A DNA stretch of 64,000 nt from Mesobacillus campisalis (GTDB lineage Bacteria; Bacillota; Bacilli; Bacillales; Cytobacillaceae), in NCBI RefSeq assembly GCF_000986785.1, contig NZ_LAYY01000010.1, positions 1 to 64,000 on the forward strand, in the 5' to 3' direction. The notes beneath the pieces were generated by a model. It was not told where the DNA came from and did not search any database. It saw only the letters and a list, made by a program, of their open reading frames with translations. Both the position numbers and the translations under genes were made by a program. This document shows, piece by piece, positions 1 to 7,525 of this stretch (positions within the stretch are counted from its first letter, which is position 1; every line of letters begins with the position of its first letter).

Positions 1-336
1 TTTCCTTAGATTGTCTTCAACTGAGACCTCCTCTGAGGTAGGCCTCCCAGTACTTCCTTTTCCTCTTCGTTCTGTAAGGAACCCTTCTTCCCCAAATTGT
101 TTAAAAGTTTTCCTCCACCTCTTCAGGCAGGATCTAGGTTTTTCCGCCCCGATTATTTCGATTTCAAAACCGTTTTCTATAAATATTTGAGAGGGAGCTT
201 TCCCTTCAAGGTTTTCTTTAACGGCCTTAATTTTGAACGCTGGTGTATAAGCAATTGACCTTTCAGAAACATGGTCAACATTCTCATTGTTCTCCAACAG
301 TTTCATTTGATGTTCATTGAATATTATTTTACTCAT
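1..336 (-). CDS. IS3-family transposase OrfA, helix-turn-helix protein, partial
   Basis: This is an open frame of 112 codons from ATG at 336 that leaves the window without a stop. GACGGAGGAA stands 5-14 bases upstream as RBS. The protein starts MSKIIFNEHQMKLLENNENV and carries an HTH-like segment (about residues 35-75, IKAVKENLEGKAPSQIF) followed by a basic stretch with LKRWRKTFKQFGEEGF, typical of OrfA proteins of IS3/IS150 elements. These bind the element ends and are usually fused to OrfB by frameshifting. Only the N-terminal part is visible, and I infer activity from family resemblance only. Confidence 0.7.
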   Translation of the reverse strand, partial: MSKIIFNEHQMKLLENNENVDHVSERSIAYTPAFKIKAVKENLEGKAPSQIFIENGFEIEIIGAEKPRSCLKRWRKTFKQFGEEGFLTERRGKGSTGRPTSEEVSVEDNLRK

Positions 337-395
337 TTCGTTCCTCCGTCTATATCCCTGATTTGATTATAAACGGGCTAGGTCATTATAGACAC

Positions 396-420
396 AAAAA
401 ACCCGAATAACGGGCTTTTT
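396..420. terminator. Bidirectional terminator-like hairpin inside the IS end
   Basis: CCCG-AATAA-CGGG flanked by an A run on one side and a T run on the other can form a short intrinsic terminator in either direction. It lies between the IS terminus and orfA. It would shield the transposase from transcription entering from spoIIQ, a common arrangement in insertion sequences. Confidence 0.5.
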
Positions 421-509
421 CAAAGCGTCCATTATTCGGGGTATAGTTCATTTGCTGCGGGTCTTTTTGATTTATTCCATAGGGCGTAAGGGTATCAACA
501 AACTGATTT

Positions 510-1454
510 TTAAGAGTTGCTGGAGTCTGTGTCTTCAGCAGAGTCTTTGTCGTCTTCAGCTGGAGTTTCTTCCGTTGGCTCTTCGGTTGTTGGCTCTTCG
601 GTTGTTGGCTCTTCGGTTGTTGGCTCTTCGTCAGTTGAAGTTTGTTCACCTGTCTCGGTGCCTTCTTCTGTTGAAGTTTCAGTGTCTTCTTCCATTGAAG
701 CATCTTCGCCAGTTTCAGTTCCTTCTTCAAGCTGGGAACCTGCTTCGTCCTTGCCGGAGTTGCTTTCAGGAGCAATTTCTGCTTCTTCCAAAGAGCTCAG
801 CGGCTTGTCAAAATAGTCAAGAGGATTCACTGGGATTCCGTCTTTGCGGATCTCAAAGTGTACATGGACGCCTGCTTTTTCATTGAAAACGCTTGTGCCG
901 GCAGTCGCGAATTTGTCGCCCTGCTCGACCATGTCGCCCGCTTTAACTTTGATATTTTTAATTGACTGATACTGTGTTACAATTCCATTGTCGTGCTCAA
1001 TTTCGACCACATTGCCAAGCAATGTGTCTTCCTTGACTGTGACTACTTCACCGCTCAGCGATGCAATGACATCAAATTCCTTGCCGTCCTTGGCAGCGAT
1101 GTCAATTCCGGTGTTCGGGTGGTACTGGTTATTGTAAACAACTAGGGACGCTTCCTGTTCAGCCTTGTCACTGTCATTATCATAGAATTGCATTTTAATG
1201 ACAGAGTTCTCGGCATCCGAAAGTGGCATTACGAAATTTTCCAGGGACCTGTTTACTTCGACGGCTGGCTGCTCTTGGAAGCCTCTGCCAGGAACTTCTC
1301 CGGCTTGGTCGATTTTCTCTTCACCGCCGTTTGAATACCAGAGAACACCTGTTAGAATGAGTGCGGCACTTGATAGATAAACTGCTGGGTACACCCACCG
1401 CTTCTTGAAAAAGCGCTTAAAGCTTTTGTCTTGAGAAGATTTTTCCTCTCTCAT
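510..1454 (-). CDS. spoIIQ: Stage II sporulation protein SpoIIQ, degenerate M23 (LytM) domain
   Basis: SpoIIQ is the forespore half of the SpoIIQ-SpoIIIAH channel that links forespore and mother cell during engulfment. The protein has 314 aa. A cytoplasmic basic start (MREEKSSQDKSFKRFFKKRW) is followed by one membrane segment (about residues 21-40) and an M23 domain (about 105-215). The first zinc-ligand His of the HxxxD motif is Asn here (N114, with D118 kept), while HVHF (197-200) remains, so it is probably not a peptidase. That fits the known degenerate LytM domain of SpoIIQ. The C-terminal 90 residues are an acidic Glu/Thr tail with TEEPT repeats. I start at ATG 1454, behind GAGGTGATGAAA. 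Downstream there is only an IS end. Confidence 0.9.
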   Translation of the reverse strand: MREEKSSQDKSFKRFFKKRWVYPAVYLSSAALILTGVLWYSNGGEEKIDQAGEVPGRGFQEQPAVEVNRSLENFVMPLSDAENSVIKMQFYDNDSDKAEQEASLVVYNNQYHPNTGIDIAAKDGKEFDVIASLSGEVVTVKEDTLLGNVVEIEHDNGIVTQYQSIKNIKVKAGDMVEQGDKFATAGTSVFNEKAGVHVHFEIRKDGIPVNPLDYFDKPLSSLEEAEIAPESNSGKDEAGSQLEEGTETGEDASMEEDTETSTEEGTETGEQTSTDEEPTTEEPTTEEPTTEEPTEETPAEDDKDSAEDTDSSNS

Positions 1455-1472
1455 TTTCATCACCTCAGCAAT

Positions 1473-1502
1473 CATTCTGAACAGATGCGAAAAAATATAT
1501 AC
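1473..1502 (-). promoter_or_regulatory. Candidate SigF promoter of spoIIQ
   Basis: On the minus strand GTATA (1498-1502) is separated by 15 bases from GTTCAGAATG (1473-1482). This compares well with the SigF pattern GYATA-N15-GGNNANNNTR, with one mismatch at the second G. B. subtilis spoIIQ is transcribed by SigF in the forespore. The start site would fall just before the RBS. Confidence 0.45.
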
Positions 1503-1576
1503 ATAGACTGGAAAAATTTTTTACCGCTTATTTTTCGACAAAGGAATTTAAATTATGCATGCATGGAGGTTTTTTT

Positions 1577-1996
1577 ATGAAAGTTTTTTTCAGGCTGCTG
1601 CCTTTCCTATATATGGCGCTGATCTGGGTGCTGTCGAGCATGCCTGCTGACGCGGTGGTCGCCCTGCCTGATCAGGGTGTTGACCGCTTTATCAAGGAGT
1701 CGCTCCACCTTGTTGAATTTGGCATTCTGTACGCGCTGCTGTTTCTCGCGGGTCTGACGCTTCGTGATTTCCGTCCGGCGATGAGCTTTATTTTCATGGG
1801 AGTGGCGATTCTGTACGGGCTGGTGGATGAAATTCACCAATCCTTTGTGCCTTATCGCTCTGCGACGCTAATCGACTTTGTAAAAGACACCATCGGCGTG
1901 CTCGCATTCTCGCACTTTATGCACCACGCGTATTTTAGCGGGAAGTTCGGGAAGCTTGGGGAGTGGCTGAAGGGGTTGCGGGAGCGCGTGCGTTAG
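1577..1996 (+). CDS. VanZ-like family membrane protein
   Basis: This is a 139-aa membrane protein read away from spoIIQ. The start is ATG 1577, seven bases after GGAGG; an upstream in-frame ATG at 1559 lacks an RBS. Features of the VanZ-like family include an N-terminal membrane segment ending in ALIWVLSSMPAD, a second helix with the ESLHLVEFGILYALLF stretch, and the conserved DEIHQSFVPYRSATLIDF motif (about 91-108) near the C-terminal helices. VanZ relatives are associated with low-level teicoplanin resistance and with cell-envelope proteins, but the function of stand-alone copies like this is unknown. It is the first of two adjacent plus-strand genes in a minus-strand neighbourhood. Confidence 0.75.
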   Translation: MKVFFRLLPFLYMALIWVLSSMPADAVVALPDQGVDRFIKESLHLVEFGILYALLFLAGLTLRDFRPAMSFIFMGVAILYGLVDEIHQSFVPYRSATLIDFVKDTIGVLAFSHFMHHAYFSGKFGKLGEWLKGLRERVR

Positions 1997-2007
1997 ATTG
2001 GGCCGGA

Positions 2008-2198
2008 TTTTATTCCCCCTACAGGGAATATAACCGTCTGGCGTGCTGGGTTTATTCTCTGTAGGGGGAATATATCATCCCTTAGGGGGAATAAAAGCTC
2101 TTTTACGGGGAATAAAACTGCACTTAGGGGGAATAAATTTTCAAAATGTCATTTTTATTCCCTGTACGGGGATTAAAACATACCCCCGGCAATAAAAT
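2008..2198. repeat. Intergenic array A: palindromic GGGGAATAAA repeats
   Basis: The gap between the VanZ-like and NERD genes is filled with about seven units of the form TTATTCCC-n-TAC-GGGAATAA. Some are full palindromes and some are half sites (GGGGAATAAA). A TAC/GTA or TTA core sits between the C and G runs. The same unit recurs at 49596-49742. No ORF or promoter explains it. Confidence 0.7.
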
Positions 2199-2282
2199 TG
2201 TCACATTTTTATGCTCCATAGTGCAGGTAATTACGTTTAATTGGTGAATTTTCCTCCTTATATATACTAAGGAGGGTTCTTT

Positions 2283-3264
2283 TTGATTATTATGCCTCGT
2301 TTGATCCCCATAATCGTCCACTTTGGCCTCGCACTGGTTCCCCGTCTATATGGAAATCACCCTAAAATCCCCCTCATTGAAAAGGATATCCGCCGTTTTA
2401 TGTCGGGGTATCGGGGTGAGGTGACCACAGACTTCCACTCACAATTCCTTGACGATAAGAATCACTCCATTTTTCGCGGTTTGCGTCTCCTCAACGGACA
2501 TCATCACTTTCAAATCGACACAGCCATTCTTTCTCGCAAATACCTTCTTTTACTAGAAACAAAAAACAACTCTGGTGATCTTCATATTGACCAGGAACAA
2601 TTCAGCCAGACTTCCAGCTATGGTGAGAAAGGCTATAAACACCCAATCATCCAGGTGAACGAGCATAGGGACAAGCTGCACGCCTGGTTGAAGAGCCACC
2701 ACTTGCATCATTCCCCTCGTCGTCCTCAGCCACCCATCTGCACTCATTAAGACAACGGAGCCCTCCATACTAAAACAACTTTGCAAGGCTGAAAATCTTA
2801 AAAATAAAATCCTGCAGCTTACGTCTCGCTCTACGAAAGACACCCTCACCGACCGTGAAATTAAAAAAATCTCAAGACACCTGCTTAAGGACCACACACC
2901 GCATTATCCTAATCTACAAAAGACATATGGCCTATCACCGGAAGAACTTATCCGCGGAGTCAGGTGTCCCTTCTGCTCTGCCTACAAAATGATGCGCAAA
3001 GATAGAGTCTTTGTTTGCCCCCATTGCTTCGCCCATTCAAAAAATGCCTATCAAGATGCCCTTCTGGATTATTTTCTGCTAGAAAGGGCAACTATCTCCA
3101 ACCGGGAGTTTCGTGAATTCATTGGCGTCGACTCTGTCAAAACGGCCAACAAGATGCTCTCTTCATTGAATCTCCCGTACTCTTGCGAGAAGAAAGGCCG
3201 AGTCTATCACCGGCCGGAAGACTTTCTTTTCCAACTGGAGGAACGTTACCACCGCTTAAAATAA
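2283..3264 (+). pseudogene. NERD domain (nuclease-related) protein, frameshifted
   Basis: Two open segments together make one NERD-type protein. The first (2283-2750, TTG start behind AAGGAGGG) begins MIIMPRLIPIIVHFGL and carries the NERD core with FQIDTAILSRKYLLLLETKN (about 79-98). Near 2700-2715 the reading should pass from that frame to the next: the second frame gives IIPLVVLSHPSALIKTTE and runs open to 3264, ending in a Cys4 zinc-ribbon-like part (RCPFCSAY...VCPHC). A 1-base insertion or 2-base deletion explains this. The function of intact homologues is poorly known; the domain resembles nuclease folds and often occurs in Bacillus. A sequencing error cannot be excluded. Confidence 0.75.
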
Positions 3265-3289
3265 AAAGCCAGGGCCCTATAGCCCTGGC
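3263..3289. terminator. Convergent terminator shared by the NERD gene and spoIID
   Basis: GCCAGGG-n8-CCCTGGC hairpin at 3268-3289 follows the NERD stop and lies 17 bases beyond the spoIID stop. On the minus strand it is followed by TTTTTATTTT, so it fits spoIID best. Confidence 0.75.
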
Positions 3290-3306
3290 ATTCCTATCAT
3301 ATGAAC

Positions 3307-4338
3307 CTACTTCCTCGCCATCACCTTCGTCAGCGCCTTCTCCGCCGATGCAATTTCAATGCCCTGGTAATAGTGCTGGACGATCTCCTTATAGCTCTTC
3401 CCTTCGGCTGCCATTCCGTTGGCTCCATACTGGCTCATGCCAATGCCGTGGCCAAAGCCTTTTGTCTCGATGACAACCTGGCTGCCTTTAAGGGACCAGT
3501 TGAAATCACTGGACCTCAGGCTGAGCTTTTCACGGACAACCTTCCCGGTCAAGGTTTTGCCGCCAATCTCGATCTTGGCGACCCGGTTGCCGGCGGTCCG
3601 TTCGGTAATCTTGCCGATTTCCCCGTTCCCGTTAATCTTGACGCCCAGCTTCCTTTCAAACTCGCTCACCGGCATCGCCGTCTGGCTTGTGTATTTCGGT
3701 GTGCCAACATCCCATGGGCTTTCGACGCTCCTCAGATAGGGAAACGCATTAGGCCAGTAATCCTCCGAGTTTTCGGTAAACCCATTGCTCGTCGAAAAGA
3801 ATGTTGCGTCGATTGGTGCGCCTTCATACGTTAAAATCTGACCATCCGTCGCCCTGACGGCTTCAGTAATTTTCTCCATCTTCCAGCTATAAGCCGAACC
3901 CCACAGCTGCTTCAGTTCATCCCTGTTTTTAAAAACCTGATGGGCCACGGAATCGGTCACCTGGGCACCCTGGGGAAGCTTGCCCCCTCCGCCTCCCATG
4001 ATTTGTTTGACATAGTAAGTCCTTGCAGCAAGCGCCTGTGCCTTCAGAGCCTCCAGCTCGAACTCGGCCGGCATTTCAGCAGCAACGACGCCAATCAGGT
4101 ATTCATCGAGCGGCAGCTTCTCCAGTGACGATTGGGCGGTGCGGAACACGGCCACCTCCACCGCAGAATCAGCAGACGGGCCCTTGGCTGCGGGAGTGCT
4201 GGCAGGCTGCTGGATATCCTCAGCCAGCTTTCCGTTTGTTTTGCCTTCCATAAATGGAAGAACAAGCATCGTGGGGATCAGGAGGATGACGGTGAAAAGA
4301 ACGGCTGCTAGTACGAAGAGTGGATTGATTTTTGACAT
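3307..4338 (-). CDS. spoIID: Stage II sporulation protein D, peptidoglycan lytic transglycosylase
   Basis: SpoIID is a mother-cell lytic transglycosylase of the DMP complex (SpoIID, SpoIIM, SpoIIP), which removes septal peptidoglycan and drives engulfment. The 343-aa protein has an N-terminal anchor (residues 1-28, MSKINPLFVLAAVLFTVILL) and the SpoIID/LytB domain from about residue 75: LDEYLIGVVAAEMPAEFELE contains the family's catalytic Glu, and GFGHGIGMSQYGANGMA sits near the end. The start is ATG 4338 behind TGGAGG; the longer frame upstream has no RBS. It lies about 390 bases downstream of murA with its own candidate SigE promoter, as expected for a mother-cell gene. Confidence 0.95.
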   Translation of the reverse strand: MSKINPLFVLAAVLFTVILLIPTMLVLPFMEGKTNGKLAEDIQQPASTPAAKGPSADSAVEVAVFRTAQSSLEKLPLDEYLIGVVAAEMPAEFELEALKAQALAARTYYVKQIMGGGGGKLPQGAQVTDSVAHQVFKNRDELKQLWGSAYSWKMEKITEAVRATDGQILTYEGAPIDATFFSTSNGFTENSEDYWPNAFPYLRSVESPWDVGTPKYTSQTAMPVSEFERKLGVKINGNGEIGKITERTAGNRVAKIEIGGKTLTGKVVREKLSLRSSDFNWSLKGSQVVIETKGFGHGIGMSQYGANGMAAEGKSYKEIVQHYYQGIEIASAEKALTKVMARK

Positions 4339-4388
4339 AAACGGCCTCCATAGAACAGGATTAACACGGGAACTCCCCGTCTCCATAC

Positions 4389-4417
4389 ATCCTATGGGCA
4401 AGGACAAGCATTTATGA
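4389..4417 (-). promoter_or_regulatory. Candidate SigE promoter of spoIID
   Basis: On the minus strand TCATAAA (4411-4417) and CATAGGAT (4389-4396) are 14 bases apart, matching 5 of 7 and 6 of 8 positions of the SigE pattern KMATATT-N14-CATACAMT. spoIID of B. subtilis is SigE-dependent. Confidence 0.45.
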
Positions 4418-4545
4418 CAGCAATCTCCAGTCAAAATGCCGCCAAAGACAAGCTCGTCTATTTTCTGTCAATTGCCGCACATACCACATTTCCACGAATT
4501 TAATAAGCATAATCCCCATACAATGAAATACAGCACCTTCACTCC

Positions 4546-4636
4546 ACTAAAGCGTGCCTGACCCTCAATACGGCAGTGCACTAAAGGGTGCCTGACCCCC
4601 AGTGCACTAAAGCACTAAACGGTGCCTGACCCCCGA
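4546..4636 (+). repeat. Three copies of a short CACTAAAnGGTGCCTGACCCC repeat
   Basis: Three units, CACTAAA followed by two or three bases and then GTGCCTGACCC(C/T)C, lie about 33 bases apart in the murA-spoIID gap. A fourth copy lies reversed at 12567-12586 between nuoK and nuoL. The rest of the 4339-4731 gap holds only the spoIID promoter and an A+T-rich stretch. Confidence 0.6.
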
Positions 4637-4731
4637 CACGGTGAAGCGTTCCCTTGTTAAAATGTTAAAACCGCAGAACAATGCTTTACACTCGCATGAT
4701 TCTCCGGTTTTAACAGGACGTTTCTATTTAA

Positions 4732-6039
4732 TTAAGCGTTCATGTCTGTTACGAAGGTTTCTGGTACTTCTACTTCGTCCGCTTCGGTTACGCGCTCAAT
4801 GTCAGCGCCAAGGGCGGCGAGCTTGTCATGGAAGCCTACGTAGCCGCGATCAAGATGCTTCAGTTCGGTTACGCGGGTCACTCCGTCAGCCACAAGGCCA
4901 GTCAGGATCAAAGCGGCAGCCGCACGAAGGTCGGTTGCAGCGACTTCTGCTCCCTGCAGGTTGGATGGTCCGTTGACAATGACAGAGCGGCCATCGATTT
5001 TGATTTGCGCGTTCATGCGGCGGAATTCTTCCACATGCATGAATCGGTTTTCAAACACAGTCTCGGTGATCATGCCAGTTCCCTGGGCACGCAGCAGCAA
5101 TGCCATCATCTGGGATTGCATATCGGTCGGGAATCCTGGGTGCGGCATCGTTTTGATGTCAACAGCTTTCAGGATGTCCGGGCCGATGACGCGCAGACCG
5201 TCTTCTTCCTCTTCAATCATGACACCCATTTCTTCCATCTTCGCAATCAAGGAAGATAAATGTTCCGGAACGGCTCCCCTTACAAGGACATTTCCGCCTG
5301 TAATTGCTGAAGCGACCATGAAGGTTCCTGCTTCGATCCGGTCTGGAATGATGTTGTGCTCGGCACCGAACAGTATTTCCACGCCTTCGATGCGGATGGT
5401 GCCTGTACCTGCACCGCGTACCTTGGCTCCCATTTTGTTCAGGAAGTTGGCAAGGTCGACAATCTCAGGTTCCTTGGCGACGTTCTCCATGATTGTCGTG
5501 CCTTTCGCAAGGACAGCGGCCATCATGATGTTCTCCGTTGCGCCTACGCTCGGGAAGTCGAGGTAAATTTTCGCGCCATGGAGGCCTTCCGGTGCTTCGG
5601 CTTCGATAAAGCCGTTTCCGACTTTTACAGTTGCACCCATTGCTTCGAAGCCCTTGAGGTGCTGGTCAATCGGACGGGAACCAATTGCGCAGCCGCCAGG
5701 CAATGCCACGCGGGCACGGCCATTCCTCGCCAGCAATGATCCCATAACTAGTACAGAAGCACGCATTTTACGTACATATTCAAATGGTGCCTCAATTTTC
5801 AACTCTCTGGATGCATCGACAACAATCGTATTATTTTCAAACTCCACATCTGCGTTTAAAGCACGGAGTACCTGGTTGATCGTATATACATCGGAGAGAG
5901 TCGGCACATCACGAATTACACTTTTTCCATCACTTGCTAATAATGTTGCAGCGATAACAGGCAGTACGGCATTTTTTGCTCCTTCTACTTTAACAGTGCC
6001 GCTTAGCCTTCTTCCGCCGCGGACGATGATTTTTTCCAA
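4732..6039 (-). CDS. murA: UDP-N-acetylglucosamine 1-carboxyvinyltransferase (first paralogue)
   Basis: MurA transfers enolpyruvate from PEP to UDP-GlcNAc, the first committed step of peptidoglycan synthesis in the cytoplasm. The 435 aa match the EPSP synthase-like family length. The fosfomycin-target Cys is C117 in [14 protein letters not shown], and the UDP-GlcNAc and PEP site motifs AKNAVLP (21-27) and FPTDMQSQ (about 305) are present. The start is TTG 6039, since GCGGAGGGG lies upstream and MEKIIVRGG aligns with the family. It is 32 bases downstream of ywmB, so probably co-transcribed. A second murA lies at 45675; this copy holds the murAA position next to spoIID. Confidence 0.95.
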   Translation of the reverse strand: MEKIIVRGGRRLSGTVKVEGAKNAVLPVIAATLLASDGKSVIRDVPTLSDVYTINQVLRALNADVEFENNTIVVDASRELKIEAPFEYVRKMRASVLVMGSLLARNGRARVALPGGCAIGSRPIDQHLKGFEAMGATVKVGNGFIEAEAPEGLHGAKIYLDFPSVGATENIMMAAVLAKGTTIMENVAKEPEIVDLANFLNKMGAKVRGAGTGTIRIEGVEILFGAEHNIIPDRIEAGTFMVASAITGGNVLVRGAVPEHLSSLIAKMEEMGVMIEEEEDGLRVIGPDILKAVDIKTMPHPGFPTDMQSQMMALLLRAQGTGMITETVFENRFMHVEEFRRMNAQIKIDGRSVIVNGPSNLQGAEVAATDLRAAAALILTGLVADGVTRVTELKHLDRGYVGFHDKLAALGADIERVTEADEVEVPETFVTDMNA

Positions 6040-6071
6040 ATGTATTCCCCTCCGCGTCCAATTTCTCTATA

Positions 6072-6815
6072 TTAATATTCAATCGTAATGATGGGTGTGC
6101 CAACTACAACGGTAGTCTTACCGCCCATTCCGTCTGGTTTCCTGAGTCCAAGTTGCAAATTCATACCATGGTCCTTGCTTAATTTTCCGGAAAATAGCGG
6201 TGAATAGGCGGATGTCGAGATGAAGGTTTCCTCCTCAAGGGCCTCCACTTCTTCCGCGTTAAATGCCTCTAAAAGTCCGTTCATGTAATTAGGCAAAGAC
6301 GAACCAATCATATCACTGATTTCACCTTTGATACAAGAAAAAGTTGTATAATTGCCTCGAAAAATGTCAAATAATCTGTTTTGCCATTCCTCATTTAAAA
6401 AAGACTCTGATCGTCTGTCCCATGAATGACCTCTGACCTCATACAATACATATGTACGTAAATGGCCGGATTCGCCTGATGATGTGATCGTGATCTTTTC
6501 TGTATAGCCAGAAGAAACAGATGTTGCGGTAAGGCTTTGCTGTTGTCCTTCTGCTGTTTCTTCCCATGACCAATTCGGGAATTTGGCTTGCAATTCAGCA
6601 GCCAGTTTTTCCTGGTCCGCCTGTTCTTTGACATCCTTCATTTCATTTCTTGCATATAAAGACCACTCATTGATTAAAATATGTTCGTCCTTCAAGACTG
6701 AGGCCATGGTCGCTAGCTCTTGGTCCACGTTTGCCACAGTCGTCCTATTCCCGGCTTGGAGCACAATAAAACCAATCATGCCAAAAATTGATAAAGTCCA
6801 AAGAATTCTATGCAT
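6072..6815 (-). CDS. ywmB: YwmB family protein (TATA-box-binding-like fold)
   Basis: This 247-aa protein has an N-terminal hydrophobic signal or anchor (MHRILWTLSIFGMIGFIVLQ), so it is probably exported or membrane tethered. Its position directly before murA and spoIID is that of B. subtilis ywmB. The family is grouped structurally with TATA-binding-protein-like folds, but its function is unknown. A possible promoter lies at 6990-7018; the rest of 6816-7058 shows no gene. Confidence 0.8.
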   Translation of the reverse strand: MHRILWTLSIFGMIGFIVLQAGNRTTVANVDQELATMASVLKDEHILINEWSLYARNEMKDVKEQADQEKLAAELQAKFPNWSWEETAEGQQQSLTATSVSSGYTEKITITSSGESGHLRTYVLYEVRGHSWDRRSESFLNEEWQNRLFDIFRGNYTTFSCIKGEISDMIGSSLPNYMNGLLEAFNAEEVEALEEETFISTSAYSPLFSGKLSKDHGMNLQLGLRKPDGMGGKTTVVVGTPIITIEY

Positions 6816-6989
6816 ATTCCTATCCCCTCTCCCTTAGTACCATTTTTACCAGGATGGGAAGGAGCATACTTGGGAATTCTCGTCACTTTTTGACAATTGG
6901 CCCGCCGGCTTTCGGACAACCTGCCCAGGCGTTTAGTCTAAAGGACAGATTGCGCACTTTCTCACAATGAAAAACACAATCCAATAACC

Positions 6990-7018
6990 ATCATACTTAA
7001 AAAAAGCCTTTTTGAAAA
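6990..7018 (-). promoter_or_regulatory. Candidate SigA promoter for ywmB-murA
   Basis: TTTTCA (7013-7018) and TATGAT (6990-6995) on the minus strand are spaced by 17 bases. The -35 matches 4 of 6 positions and the -10 matches 5 of 6. It would leave a leader of about 170 bases. Confidence 0.35.
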
Positions 7019-7058
7019 CATGTATTATTACCTAATTTAAGTAAAATCGAGGCAGCAA

Positions 7059-7295
7059 TTACTGGAAAACCGCCGGCAGCTGCCTCGACCAGAGCAGATA
7101 ATCCAAGAAAAAGCTGCTGACGGCCGAACCAAGGAAAATCGAAAGCATTATGTATAGCACTCTCGCCTGAAGCACACGGCCTGCCCTCAGGAATTTATCG
7201 AAGTTCAATGCCTGCAGCGCCCACCATGCCAAAGCTATGAAAACCAAATGTGAAACGATGCTAAGCAAAGCCTGCGGGCCAAAATTTGTCACCAC
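7059..7295 (-). CDS. ywzB: DUF1146 family small membrane protein (YwzB)
   Basis: The protein has 78 aa and two predicted membrane helices (about residues 8-27 and 44-66, including VLYIMLSIFLGSAVSSFFLDYL). The sequence and the place just upstream of ywmB fit B. subtilis YwzB (DUF1146), whose function is unknown. Two GTG codons in tandem (7295 and 7292) can start it behind AAAGGGGTG. It is separated from nuoN by a terminator, so it is probably not part of the nuo operon. Confidence 0.8.
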   Translation of the reverse strand: MVTNFGPQALLSIVSHLVFIALAWWALQALNFDKFLRAGRVLQARVLYIMLSIFLGSAVSSFFLDYLLWSRQLPAVFQ

Positions 7296-7417
7296 GGCTC
7301 AGTCACCCCTTTCAGCTGGATCATACGGGGTTGTGGACTGAGCTTAAGCCACGTACACTCCCCTTTCTAATAGACGGAGGAACACCTGAAAAGTTTCACT
7401 TCCCCAAACTTTATTTT

Positions 7418-7450
7418 TTAAAAAAAGAAAACCGGCTCCCCCAAGCCGGC
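7418..7450 (-). terminator. Terminator of the nuo operon
   Basis: On the minus strand GCCGGCTTGGGGGAGCCGGT forms a stem-loop followed by a T-rich tract (TTTCTTTTTTT), about 75 bases after the nuoN stop. The remainder of 7296-7525 shows nothing else. Confidence 0.8.
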
Positions 7451-7525
7451 TTCCTTCTGTACATTCTATAAAACCCCTTTGTTTTGTGTAACAGGCCCAG
7501 GTCCCCCAACCTGGGCACAATCATA

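Larger units (their letters stand above)
1..450 (-). mobile_element. Partial IS150-like (IS3 family) insertion sequence, 5' end
   Basis: The element runs off the left edge. Its upstream end is placed at base 450 because the minus strand there starts TGAACTATACCCC and continues GAATAATGGAC, which resembles the terminal repeat of IS150-type elements (TGTACTGCACCC...TTGTTGGAC). Inside lie a terminator-like hairpin and then an orfA-type transposase reading. The other end, orfB and any 3-bp target duplication are outside the window, so the family is inferred from one terminus and the OrfA protein. Confidence 0.7.

Noticed and set aside
386-886. ORFs overlapping the spoIIQ tail on both strands
   Set aside because: They are shifted readings of the TEEPT/TETGE coding repeats and extend into the IS end.
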